Part shown: one piece after another, positions 1-9,500 of the stretch
Layout: each line of letters starts with the position of its first letter
Position numbering within the stretch: position 1 is the first letter of the stretch
Origin: Prevotellaceae bacterium
GTDB lineage: Bacteria > Bacteroidota > Bacteroidia > Bacteroidales > UBA932
Reading direction: 5' to 3'
DNA length: 32,127 bases
NCBI GenBank assembly: GCA_031257315.1
Contig: JAIROW010000022.1
Location: forward strand, 1-32,127
Notes under the pieces: generated by a model
Told to the model about the DNA's origin: nothing
What the model saw: the letters and a program-made list of their open reading frames with translations, nothing else
Databases searched by the model: none
Translations under genes and position numbers: made by a program

Positions 1-130
1 CAGAAAATATCAAGTTCTGGCTTTCAGCCAGTTATTTGGGCTTATGTTTGTCCGTATGTCAAACGACATACGGTTATGAAAATACTGGCTTTCAGCCAGT
101 ATATACTCAAATAAATTTGCATAAACTCTA
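1..130 (+). repeat. Dispersed ~130-bp hairpin-rich repeat, copy A (probably continues left of window)
   Basis: Nearly identical to 3944-4075: 'cagaaaatat-caagttctggctttcagccagtt...tgtttgtccgtatgtcaaacgacatacggttatgaaaatactggct..agccagtatatactcaaataaattt.cataaactcta'. Contains three inverted repeats. Confidence 0.9.
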
Positions 131-186
131 TTATTCAGAACATTAAAATAACGCATGACAATGACCTTCAAAAACGCTGTCGGTCA

Positions 187-795
187 TTACTGTTGAAAAG
201 GCTGTCGATTTTTAATCGAGCGACCGAGCGTTATTTCGTCGGCATATTCGATTTCGTCGCCAAAACTTACGCCGCGTGCAATTATGGATATGATAACATT
301 GCATGGCAACAGTTTTTTATACAGATAAAACCCTGTTGTTTCTCCTTCCATTGTGGTGCTTAGCGCGAGAATAACTTCGCGGGTTTCTTCGCTTGACGCG
401 CGTTCAACGAGCGAGTCAATGGCTAAATCGGAAGGACCGACGCCTTCCATCGGTGAAATTATACCGCCAAGCACGTGATACAAGCCGTTATACTGCATTG
501 TGTTTTCTATTGACATTACTTCTCGTATGCTTTCGACAATGCAAATTATTGAACTGTCGCGCGATTTGTCGGAACATATCGCGCATTTCGGCGTGTCGGA
601 GATATTATTGCAAACGGTGCATCGACACAGTTCCTTTCTCATTCTGATAATGGAGTTTCCAAAACGTTCCACATTTTCCTGCGACTGTTTCAAAAGGTGC
701 AAAACGAGCCTTAAAGCTGTTTTGCGACCTATACCGGGGAGAGCCGACATCTCGTCAACCGCATCGGACAACAGTTTGGAATGTATATTTAACAT
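187..795 (-). CDS. recR: Recombination mediator protein RecR
   Basis: [17 protein letters not shown] helix-hairpin-helix, C-x2-C...C-x2-C zinc motif ([18 protein letters not shown]), Toprim region ([34 protein letters not shown]). Confidence 0.97.
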   Translation of the reverse strand: MLNIHSKLLSDAVDEMSALPGIGRKTALRLVLHLLKQSQENVERFGNSIIRMRKELCRCTVCNNISDTPKCAICSDKSRDSSIICIVESIREVMSIENTMQYNGLYHVLGGIISPMEGVGPSDLAIDSLVERASSEETREVILALSTTMEGETTGFYLYKKLLPCNVIISIIARGVSFGDEIEYADEITLGRSIKNRQPFQQ

Positions 796-828
796 ACAGT
801 TATTTATATATTAGAAAGATGGATAATT

Positions 829-2091
829 TTATGTCTGACGGTTATTATAATTGTCGGTCAACATCTGTACAATTATTTCTGTAGCGCCGGCATGTTCGCA
901 GACATATTTTTTAGCCTTTTCTCCCGACGACTTTAACTGTTCGCTGTCAGTCAGCAGCAATTCGATTTTCGCGGTAAGTTCCGTTGCAGAATTGACGGGA
1001 AACGCAGCGCCGAGATTTATCAAATCGACAGCTTCGGAAAATTTTTGATAGTTATGACCGAAAATTACCGGAACGCCATAAGTGGCAGCTTCGAGAACAT
1101 TGTGAATACCAGCCCCGAATCCGCCGCCAACGTATGCGATTTTTCCGTAGCGGTAAAGCGACGAAAGCATTCCCATATTGTCTATTATCAGAACGTTAGA
1201 TTCTGAGAGATCGTCATTTTCGGTTATTTCCGAAAAAACTGTCGATCTGTTGCCAAAAAGGTTGCCTATTCGCGCAATATTTTCAGGTTTTACTTCGTGA
1301 GGAGCTATTATCAGTTTAATATTTGAGTTTTGTCGTACATATTCGACAATAATTTCTTCGTCTGGCTGCCACGTACTGCCGGCGACTATACACATTTTAT
1401 TATCTACAAATTGTTCAACCGGTTTTATGCGTTCCGAATCAGCCATTATTTTAAGCACTCTGTCGAAGCGCGTATCGCCGGTTACGCTTGCGTTTCCAAT
1501 ACCGACGGAGGCAAGTAATTTCTCTGAATTTTCGTCCTGAACAAAAAAATGCGAAAAATATTTCAAATTTCTGCGAAAAAATGCTCCGTAAAATTTGAAA
1601 TATACCTGTTTTTCTCTAAAAATACTTGAAATACTGTATATTGGAATATTGTATTTTTTCAGATAATACAGATGATTTGCCCAAAACTCATACTTTATAA
1701 AAACGGCAAAAACAGGATTTATCAGTTTGATAAATTTCTTTGCATCGCCAATTGTATCGTATGGCATATAAAAGATGTAATCAATTTGTTTGCACTGCTT
1801 ACACTGTTTTTTTACCGTGTATCCCGAAGGCGAAAAAAATGTAACAATTATTTTCACATACGGGTTTTTAGCCATGAATTTTTCGATAACAGGGTAGCCC
1901 TGTTCAAATTCGCCAAGCGAAGCCGAATGAAACCACGCTTTGGGAGAACTGTCGCCATTAATCTCATTTTCAATATTTTGCAAAAGATTTTTGCGACCTT
2001 CGTAAAACAGCTTTATTTTAGGGCTGAACATAGCAATCAGCGGAAGCGCCGACTTGGCAAAACACATTATAATGTTGTATATAAATCTCAT
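829..2091 (-). CDS. waaA: 3-deoxy-D-manno-octulosonic acid (Kdo) transferase
   Basis: WFHSASLGEFEQGYPVIEKF, VTFFSPSGYTVKK, KYEFWANHLYYLKK, AGSTWQPDEE, YVGGGFGAGIHNVLEAATYGVPVIFGHNYQKFSEA: diagnostic for KdtA/WaaA. Confidence 0.96.
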   Translation of the reverse strand: MRFIYNIIMCFAKSALPLIAMFSPKIKLFYEGRKNLLQNIENEINGDSSPKAWFHSASLGEFEQGYPVIEKFMAKNPYVKIIVTFFSPSGYTVKKQCKQCKQIDYIFYMPYDTIGDAKKFIKLINPVFAVFIKYEFWANHLYYLKKYNIPIYSISSIFREKQVYFKFYGAFFRRNLKYFSHFFVQDENSEKLLASVGIGNASVTGDTRFDRVLKIMADSERIKPVEQFVDNKMCIVAGSTWQPDEEIIVEYVRQNSNIKLIIAPHEVKPENIARIGNLFGNRSTVFSEITENDDLSESNVLIIDNMGMLSSLYRYGKIAYVGGGFGAGIHNVLEAATYGVPVIFGHNYQKFSEAVDLINLGAAFPVNSATELTAKIELLLTDSEQLKSSGEKAKKYVCEHAGATEIIVQMLTDNYNNRQT

Positions 2092-2116
2092 TATTTTCAG
2101 AATATATTTTGTTCAG

Positions 2117-2761
2117 CTACGGTTTAATATTCCAGCCGGCGCATGTCCAAAACCTGTCGTTTTCGTCTTTTTCAAATATGCAAATTCCTCCGGTATTTAT
2201 TTTTATATCATGTTCCTGTATAAATTTTTCAAAATTGCCTGTCAAACACGGGGCAAAGCGTATTATTCCGTTTGACGATACAATCAGAACGTTGCGTCCT
2301 CTGTCATAGCGTAAAACTTTGTTGACGGCAAAATCGTACCAGTTTTTCATAATTTTTTCCGGTTCTGCAATCCAGCCATCGGGAACTTTAGCCTCTCTGT
2401 TCCAAGCATCTATGATGGCTTTGCCTTTATTTCGGTCGCCGTTGCCGAGACGCGCGTAAACTTCTTCTTCTGTTTTGTTTTCGTCGGGACCGTAATCTAT
2501 TTCAGTAAATTCATCAAGTTTCAGTATTTTCAAACTGATATGCATTGCATTTACCGCCAGGTCGGCTGTTTCTACGGTTCTTCTTAACGGCGAAGCATAA
2601 ACGGTCGAAAGAACAATATCGCGCGATTTTAGATATTTTCCAATATTCTCAGCCTTAACAGATTCAACCAGAGGCAAATCGGTTTTTGCTCCTGCCCGAC
2701 GCGGCGTCTCGCCATTTTTGAAAGTATTGCCGTGTCGAGCGACTATTATTCTTGTCCGCAT
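2117..2761 (-). CDS. Histidine phosphatase family protein (phosphoglycerate mutase-like)
   Basis: N-terminal RxxxARHGNTFKNGE catalytic motif, YASPLRRTVETADL, E-containing mid motif and SSNGIIRF. Confidence 0.85.
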   Translation of the reverse strand: MRTRIIVARHGNTFKNGETPRRAGAKTDLPLVESVKAENIGKYLKSRDIVLSTVYASPLRRTVETADLAVNAMHISLKILKLDEFTEIDYGPDENKTEEEVYARLGNGDRNKGKAIIDAWNREAKVPDGWIAEPEKIMKNWYDFAVNKVLRYDRGRNVLIVSSNGIIRFAPCLTGNFEKFIQEHDIKINTGGICIFEKDENDRFWTCAGWNIKP

Positions 2762-3340
2762 TTAGTTTACCTTTTTCCCGACAAAGTTAAAAGTTATTAC
2801 AAAATTAAATTTCATATCTATCGGAAGGGGGATTGGTATTTTAGCGGGGGTTGAGAAGTCAATTTTAACATTTGCATTTCCATCCTTGTCTATTGTACCG
2901 CTTGTAGTTACTGTCAGTTTTTCGATTTTGACACCACCTAAGTCTGGTACAGGTATTTCTATCGGTTCTGGAAGTGTAATTTCTGTGCTGCCAGACAGGT
3001 TATATACGCCATTTTTGTAAGAAACATCGCTGCTCAGTTCGGGTATTGCAAAATCCACATCTTCCGTATCCATATCTTCAGGCATTACAATGGTGATTTT
3101 ATTTGGCGCCGTTGACGCCAGCTCTATTTCAACATCGGGTATTTTGTTGTCTTCCATTTCTTCCGGCAACTCCATTCCCGGAATAGCCCCCATTCCCGGC
3201 ATACTGTACGAAACCGTAATATCGCCTTTATAAATTCCTGCAAGAATTGCAGTGTCAACATTGGTTTTTTCTTTTTTGCAGCCTGCAAGAAAAAACACTA
3301 AACATACTGGAAATAAATATTTTAACAGTGTTTTCATCAT
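2762..3340 (-). CDS. Small predicted lipoprotein; start corrected from 3478 to 3340 (or 3337)
   Basis: Internal start gives MMKTLLKYLFPVCLVFFLAGCKKEK, a lipoprotein signal peptide with lipobox LAGC. A TTTG-N19-TATCTTTG promoter at 3364-3394 lies inside the longer ORF call, so the longer N-terminus is unlikely. Confidence 0.7.
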   Translation of the reverse strand: MMKTLLKYLFPVCLVFFLAGCKKEKTNVDTAILAGIYKGDITVSYSMPGMGAIPGMELPEEMEDNKIPDVEIELASTAPNKITIVMPEDMDTEDVDFAIPELSSDVSYKNGVYNLSGSTEITLPEPIEIPVPDLGGVKIEKLTVTTSGTIDKDGNANVKIDFSTPAKIPIPLPIDMKFNFVITFNFVGKKVN

Positions 3341-3363
3341 AATTTTATTTAAAAAAAACACCT

Positions 3364-3394
3364 CAAAGATAACTGTTTTTATTATTATTTCAAA
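3364..3394 (-). promoter_or_regulatory. Bacteroidetes-type promoter (-33 TTTG / -7 TAnnTTTG) for the lipoprotein gene
   Basis: Plus strand CAAAGATA (3364-3371), 19 nt, CAAA (3391-3394); minus strand reads TTTG-N19-TATCTTTG. Confidence 0.7.
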
Positions 3395-3531
3395 ATTGAT
3401 TTTAATTTTGCATGAACAAAATGCAGGTTTAAACGTTTGCCAGAGAGTCGTTGCTGTGTGTGTCGTTATACTCTGCACGACATAGTTTTATTCATTGCGT
3501 ATGCTTATGTAAATATAACCGCAGTATAGAG

Positions 3532-3555
3532 ACAAGGGGGTATGCCCCCCCTTGT
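3532..3555. other. Inverted repeat ACAAGGGGG / CCCCCTTGT (possible terminator or REP-like hairpin)
   Basis: ACAAGGGGG (3532-3540) and CCCCCTTGT (3547-3555), loop tatgcc. Confidence 0.6.
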
Positions 3556-3847
3556 TCAGTCAATGCACAAAACCATACCGCGTAAAGTATATCATATTTA
3601 AATTTACGAATATACTTCCATTTGCAGCCAATCGTACCGCAAAAATACGCGAAATTTCTAAAATGATACAAATTAGTTCTAACCTGTGAATAATGGTTCG
3701 GATAGAAAACAGTCAACTAAAAGATTAATTATTTTTATACATATTTAAACGGTAAACGTCCGACATAAATGTTATATAAATAAATTTTACTATACGAATA
3801 TAATAGAGTTAATGTAAAATTAAATATGCTATTGGCAAGCATATATC

Positions 3848-3906
3848 TGGCTGAAAGCCATAATTTTTATAACCGCCGGTGGTTGACCGGCGGAAGAAAC
3901 AGTGAG
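3848..3906 (+). repeat. Two-hairpin dispersed element, copy 1
   Basis: TGGCT-GAA-AGCCA ... ataaCCGCCGGT-ggttg-ACCGGCGGaagaaacagtgag; related to 30012-30070 with compensatory changes. Confidence 0.8.
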
Positions 3907-3943
3907 ACGATAACGCTGCTTGTAAAGGCAGAACCCTGTGTAT

Positions 3944-4075
3944 CAGAAAATATTCAAGTTCTGGCTTTCAGCCAGTTTTTTTGGGATTATGTTTGTCCGT
4001 ATGTCAAACGACATACGGTTATGAAAATACTGGCTGAAAGCCAGTATATACTCAAATAAATTTACATAAACTCTA
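3944..4075 (+). repeat. Dispersed ~130-bp hairpin-rich repeat, copy B
   Basis: Near-identical to 1-130, same orientation; loop of the third hairpin is GAA (4036-4038) rather than TTC (91-93). Confidence 0.92.
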
Positions 4076-4154
4076 ATATAGAGTTTATATAGATTTATTA
4101 TTGCAGCGATTAACTGAAAATCAATGGTTTAACAATTACATATCTTTGATATGC

Positions 4155-4182
4155 GTATAAACGCGATTAATCGCGTTTATAC
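4155..4182. repeat. 28-bp perfect palindrome GTATAAACGCGATTAATCGCGTTTATAC
   Basis: Sequence equals its own reverse complement. Confidence 0.9.
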
Positions 4183-4184
4183 TG

Positions 4185-4226
4185 CCTGAAAGGGCGCAAT
4201 CCACGATGTTTGCGTCCTTTCAGGGC
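4185..4226. repeat. REP-like hairpin CCTGAAAGGGCGCAA / TTGCGTCCTTTCAGG
   Basis: 15-bp arms with a single wobble position, loop tccacgatgt. Confidence 0.75.
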
Positions 4227-4452
4227 GTTGGACGGGAGTGGAATTATGGTTTCTGAAAAAAAAGCTTAAAAAAATTGCGATTCAGGACAAAATTACTCCA
4301 AAAAGTTACTGATACCTCCTGTTAAGACTGATTATATGAATGGCGCAAGTAAAATTTTTTATTGTTTTTTATTATTTTTTAACGTTTCAATATTTTGTAT
4401 TTCAATTAGTTATAATCAATAAAAAAATAAACTATATTTCATGATAAATTTT

Positions 4453-4486
4453 TTTGTTATAGATTGAAAAAATTTGTATATCTTTG
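4453..4486 (+). promoter_or_regulatory. Possible distal promoter (TTTG-N22-TATCTTTG)
   Basis: Perfect -7 TAnnTTTG (4479-4486); spacing to TTTG (4453-4456) is 22 nt, slightly long. Confidence 0.4.
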
Positions 4487-4605
4487 TTTTCAAATTTATA
4501 ACTGTAAAAAAATTTGTAAATGTTGGTTATTTGTAAAAAAGAATAAAAGTTAGGAATTAGGAATTAATTAAACAATATAAAACAAACCTCTAAAATCGTA
4601 TTATT

Positions 4606-4870
4606 ATGATGTATTGTAACTTAAATACATTTTGCCGTACAAAAGATCTGAAAGCCAGATATATACCGGAGCAGCGCGTTGCCCTGCGAATATTGAAATA
4701 TTACCGATATAATTTTTATCACACAGTTCAATCACTTCAAATTATGCCCGTTCGGGGCGAAACTTTAAGCATAAATTTTTTTTCGTGGGGCGTCGCCATG
4801 CACTGGTATATTTCGGGCTGCCAGCCATTCTGCGTTCAGCCGCACGGCTCAAAACCATATTATTTAAATT
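4606..4870. repeat. Mosaic of REP-like modules (non-coding; overlaps a spurious ORF)
   Basis: Short GC-rich self-complementary modules embedded in AT-rich DNA (ctgaaagccag, gggctgccagcc, agccgcacggct, gcccgttcggggc). Resemblance to dispersed Bacteroidetes intergenic repeats is from memory. Confidence 0.4.
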
Positions 4871-4912
4871 ATAATGAAAAAAAGTTATTAACAATCGCTT
4901 TTTTTGACAAGT

Positions 4913-4965
<53 letters not shown>

Positions 4966-4982
4966 CTGACAGTTACAAAACT

Positions 4983-5025
4983 AACCGTTTTTTTGTTGTC
5001 GTATTTTTGCGACGGCAAAACGGTT
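4983..5025 (+). other. Leader hairpin AACCGTTTT-(ttt)-GTTGTCG...CGACGGC-AAAACGGTT followed by gcggacTTTTTT
   Basis: 9-bp outer stem plus 7-bp inner stem, U-rich tail at 5032-5037; terminator- or attenuator-like. Confidence 0.6.
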
Positions 5026-5059
5026 GCGGACTTTTTTCTGAAATTTATAAATTTTTATG

Positions 5060-5121
5060 GACGGCAGGCTTCCGTTGTCGGTTTTGCTTCTGCAAAATCG
5101 AAGCAGTGAGCCTATGCCGTC
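5060..5121 (+). other. Second leader hairpin GACGGCAGGCT...AGCCTATGCCGTC with an inner CGGTTTTGC-ttct-GCAAAATCG stem, followed by TGTTTTTATT
   Basis: Outer 7-bp and inner 9-bp complementary arms, followed by a U-run at 5123-5127. Confidence 0.6.
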
Positions 5122-5164
5122 TGTTTTTATTAACTGAAAATTAACATTATCGTTAACATATATC

Positions 5165-6508
5165 ATGAAAAAAATAGTATTAAAGAGGAAAACATTCATT
5201 TGTTTGTGGGCGTTGTCGAGCTTTATGCTCCATCTTCTTTCCTGTAAGGAAGAGGACAGCAATGTCATTAACCGACCGGCATACGATCCGTCGAAGCCGG
5301 TGGTACTGAGCGCTTTCTTTCCCGATTCCGGACGGATACGGGACAAGGTAATTCTGGAAGGCGATAACTTTGGTGGCGATACTTCGCTTATCAGGGTATA
5401 TTTCAACAAGAAACAGGCTAAGGTCATCGGTTCGACGGGTAAACGCATGTACACCGTTGTTCCGCGTCTGCCCGGAGATACATGCACGGTTTCGGTTGTG
5501 ATTGGAACAGACTCGTCGTCGTATTCCAGCCTGTTCCGCTACAAGGCGAGTACCAATGCGAGTACAATTGTAGGAAACGGCTCTACCGATTACAAGGTGG
5601 GGGCGTCGCTGGCTGAAACCTCGCTTGTGCCGAGAGCTATATGCGTCGATGACAAAGACAATATTTTTACTTTTACGGACGTCAACGACGGTATTTTTCT
5701 AAAAATTAACGAACTGGAAAACAGCGTTGTTCCACTTGTTATGAATAAAAATACGGGGTCGGGAGGAGTTCCGCAGATTTCCGAAGGCAAAATTGTGTTT
5801 CCGAGCGATAATCTGCTTGACAAGTACCATACGCTTGATCCGAGTGAAGGCTGGGCTTTGAGGAGTAAAACCATGGTTTTCAGACAGGGCGTCCGTTTGC
5901 CAAGTGAAACATGGAAGAAAAACATGGCTATGTGCGCGGTTGACAGCATGTATTACCTGCTGTTTGCGAGCAGCGAGCTTGTCAGAATCAACCCGAAAAC
6001 GAGCGCTGCGGACATAGTTGCTATACTGCCGGCTTACAATGCCTACGGCATGGTTTTCCACCCGCATCAGCCCAACATTCTATGGCTGTCGTTTAGCAAC
6101 TACAACTCAAATGCTGCTCCGGCTGAATGGAACAATACCATCTGCACGCTTGACGTAACAGCCGACGATATTGCAGCTTCGATGACCAGAATGAACGGCA
6201 CAAGCACGGCTGGACACCGCGATGGTCCTCTGCATCTGTCGCAGTTCAACAGACCGATGCAGATGTTCTTCGACCCCGAAGGAAATCTGTATGTGGCTGA
6301 CGAAAGCAATCATTGTATCCGCATGATTAACACGCGCGACAATATTGTTACAACGGTGAGTGGAAAACCCGGTACTCCCGGCTTCAAAGACGGTCCGAAG
6401 GAAGAAGCTCTGTTCCGCAGTCCGGTAGGTATAAACGTTGGCAGGGACGGAACAATTTATGTATCCGACAACGGTAATGCGCGTATCCGTAAAATTGCAT
6501 TTGAATAA
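5165..6508 (+). CDS. IPT/TIG domain and NHL-repeat lipoprotein of a SusCD-type operon
   Basis: Lipobox MLHLLSC; TIG-like PVVLSAFFPDSGRIRDKVILEGDNFGGD; NHL-type repeats FNRPMQMFFDPEGNLYVADESNHCIRMI and LFRSPVGINVGRDGTIYVSDNGNARIRKI. Confidence 0.88.
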   Translation: MKKIVLKRKTFICLWALSSFMLHLLSCKEEDSNVINRPAYDPSKPVVLSAFFPDSGRIRDKVILEGDNFGGDTSLIRVYFNKKQAKVIGSTGKRMYTVVPRLPGDTCTVSVVIGTDSSSYSSLFRYKASTNASTIVGNGSTDYKVGASLAETSLVPRAICVDDKDNIFTFTDVNDGIFLKINELENSVVPLVMNKNTGSGGVPQISEGKIVFPSDNLLDKYHTLDPSEGWALRSKTMVFRQGVRLPSETWKKNMAMCAVDSMYYLLFASSELVRINPKTSAADIVAILPAYNAYGMVFHPHQPNILWLSFSNYNSNAAPAEWNNTICTLDVTADDIAASMTRMNGTSTAGHRDGPLHLSQFNRPMQMFFDPEGNLYVADESNHCIRMINTRDNIVTTVSGKPGTPGFKDGPKEEALFRSPVGINVGRDGTIYVSDNGNARIRKIAFE

Positions 6509-6537
6509 ATTGATAATCTTAAAAAATCAGAGAAAAG

Positions 6538-9500
6538 ATGAGTAGAATATTATGTTTATTGATGATACTGCTGTTTGCAGGCATCAATGCCGAAGCGCAG
6601 CAGAAAAAGACATTCGTCATGCAAGGCACGGTGGTCGATACAGCCGGACTGCCGATACCGAGCGTTACGGTTTATATCAAGGATAAGATAAGCATCGGAA
6701 CGATAACCGATTCGGATGGGAAATTCAGCATCAAAGCCAACCGCGGCGACATGCTCGTTTTCAACTTTATAAGTTACCAGCAGCAGGAGTTTCTGGTAAC
6801 GGAAGACAATCTGAACATGCGCGTCGTTATGCAGGAGGACGCTTCGCTGCTCGAAGAAGTGGTGGTTATCGGAATGGGCAGCCAGCGCAAAATCAGTTCG
6901 GTAGCAGCTGTAAGCACGGTCGATCCGGGATCATTGCAGGTTCCCTCGCCTTCGGTAGCCAACCTGCTGGGCGGCAAAATTGCAGGCGTCATTTCGATGC
7001 AGACCAGCGGCGAACCCGGTAAAAATATTTCGGAGTTTTGGGTGCGCGGCATCGGAACATTTGGCGCTTCCAGCGGAGCGCTGGTTCTGATTGACGGTCT
7101 CGAAGGCGACCTTAATTCGATAGACCCTGCCGACATCGAAAGTTTCTCGATACTCAAAGACGCATCGGCGACAGCCGTTTACGGTGTGCGTGGAGCCAAC
7201 GGGGTGGTGCTGGTCAATACAAAAAAGGGACTGGAAGGCAAGCTGCAAATCACGGGACGGGCAAACGTCTCGCTGTCGCAGCTCAAACGTATGCCCAAGT
7301 ACATACGGGCTTACGATTATGCCATGCTGGTGAACGAAGCGCTTGAAGTGCGCGGCGAAGACCCAAAATACAGTCCGGTCGAAATGGCAATTATTCGAGA
7401 TCAGCTTGACCCGGACATGTATCCCGACGTCAGCTGGCAGGACGAGGTCATGAACCCGTATTCGTGGAAACAGACCTACTATGCAAGCGCACGCGGAGGC
7501 GGCAATGTCAGCCGGTACTTTGTCAGTCTCGGAATGAGCGACGAAACCGCCGCCTACAAATACGAGAAAAACAACGTTGACGGTTCCAATGCAAGTTACA
7601 ATACATATAATTACCGCGTCAACGTCAATGTCAACGTTACAAAAACCACCGACATGTTTTTCGGTTCCGACGGACACCTTTCAATACGCAAAGAACCCGG
7701 TATGGCTAATACCGACTATATATGGAATGCCCAGTCGCAAATCACCCCACTGATGTTTCCCATACGCTACTCGACGGGACAGCTTCCGGCTGCCGGCAGC
7801 AACCAGGCTGGACTTGCCTCTCCATACGTGATGATTAACCATACAGGCAAGGCGCAGCACGAAGAATATCAGGGTAAAATGACGCTGGCGCTGAATCAGG
7901 ATCTGGCAATGTTTCTTGAAGGGCTGAAATTCAAGGCGCAGTTTGCATACGACATGTACAGCTATCACGACGAAAAGGACGCAAAACAGAAATCGCTGTG
8001 GAGGGCTGTTGAACGTAACAATCTGGGCGATATTATAATGCGTGAAATGGTGCAGGAATCGAAAAACAGATTTGAACAGCCAAACAATCAGTACCGCAAA
8101 TACCATTTTGAAAGCAACCTGAACTACGACAGGCTGTTCGGCAAACATCACCGCGTATCGGGACTGCTGTACTACTACCTTAGCGACCAGCAGAAAACGA
8201 AAGACATAAAAGACAGAATGACAGCCATTCCGGTGCGCTACCAGGGCGTGTCAAGCCGTCTTACATACAATTACGCCGACACATACATGATAGACGTCAA
8301 CTTCGGCTATACCGGCTCTGAAAATTTCAAACCCGGCAGCCAGTACGGTCTTTTCCCCTCGCTGGCGCTGGGCTGGGTTCCAACAAGCTACAAATGGGTT
8401 AAGGAAAAACTTCCTTTCCTTGATTTTCTGAAAATACGCGGTTCTTACGGCACTGTCGGCAACGACCGTATCGCCGGCGACAGACGTTTCCCATATCTGA
8501 CGCTGCTGAACTGGAAAAACGACTCGCATCTCTGGGGCAGCAGCTCAAACCGCGAAACCATTGACGAATCGATAGTTGGAGCCGACAATCTCGTGTGGGA
8601 AAAAGCGCTCAAAGCCGACCTCGGTATCGAAGGACGGCTGTTGAACAACCGACTGTCGTTTGTTGTGGACATATTCAGCGACACGCGCGACGGCATATTC
8701 CAGCCCCGCGTACAGGTTCCCGACTATGTTGGCGTTATTACAATGCCATACGGAAACGTCGGCAAAATGAAAAGCTACGGCTCGGACGGAAATATAGAGT
8801 TCAGGCAGGAAATAAACAAAAACATGTCGTTTACCCTGCGTGCAAACTATACATATTCAAAAAACATGGTGCAGAACTGGGAACAGATGTACGAAAAATA
8901 TCCATACCTCGAAAATACAGGCTACCCCAACGAATCGCTGCGCGGCTATCAGAGTCTCGGATTTTTCAAGGACGACGACGACATCAAGTACAGTCCGCGC
9001 CAGACATTCGGAGCGGTACGTCCGGGAGACATCAAATACAAGGACATAAACGGCGACGGCAAAGTTGACAGCGAAGACAAAGTACCGCTTTCGCGCAACA
9101 CATTCCCCGTGCTGATGTACGGTTTTGGCGGCGAATTTCACTACAAAAACTTCACTCTCGGTATTCTGCTTAAAGGAACAGGCAAAACCGACTATTTTCA
9201 TGTCGGACAGTGGGTTTCCAACGACGAGCCAAGCAACGGCATGGGCTATGTGCCTTTCCACGACGGCGAATCGGGCAACGTACTTGCAATAGTAGCCGAC
9301 CCGAAAAACCGCTGGATACCGCGCGACTATGCAATAGCGCATGGAATTGACCCAGCCCTTGCCGAAAACCCAAACGCCCGTTTTCCGCGTCTGCAATACG
9401 GACATAACAACAACAACTCGCAACTGTCGGATTTCTGGAAAGGCGACGCCCGCTATCTGCGTTTGCAGGAAATTACTCTCAGCTACAATCTCAAAAACGA

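Noticed and set aside
187-3340. Mobile element or integron bounded by the direct repeats
   Set aside because: Contents are ordinary housekeeping genes; no transposase, integrase or target-site duplication recognised.
3826-4059. 77-aa ORF MLLASIYLAESHNFYNRRWLTGGRNSET...
   Set aside because: Translation of the hairpin array; the 30012 copy does not conserve the frame content, and changes between copies preserve base pairing rather than protein.
1-4226. CRISPR array
   Set aside because: The repeats are short inverted repeats of differing sequence, not regularly spaced identical direct repeats with unique spacers; no cas genes in the window.
4453-4486. TTTG-N22-TATCTTTG as the definite operon promoter
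   Set aside because: Kept only as a possible distal promoter: the spacer is 22 nt rather than 19-20 and it would imply a ~680-nt leader across the repeat mosaic.
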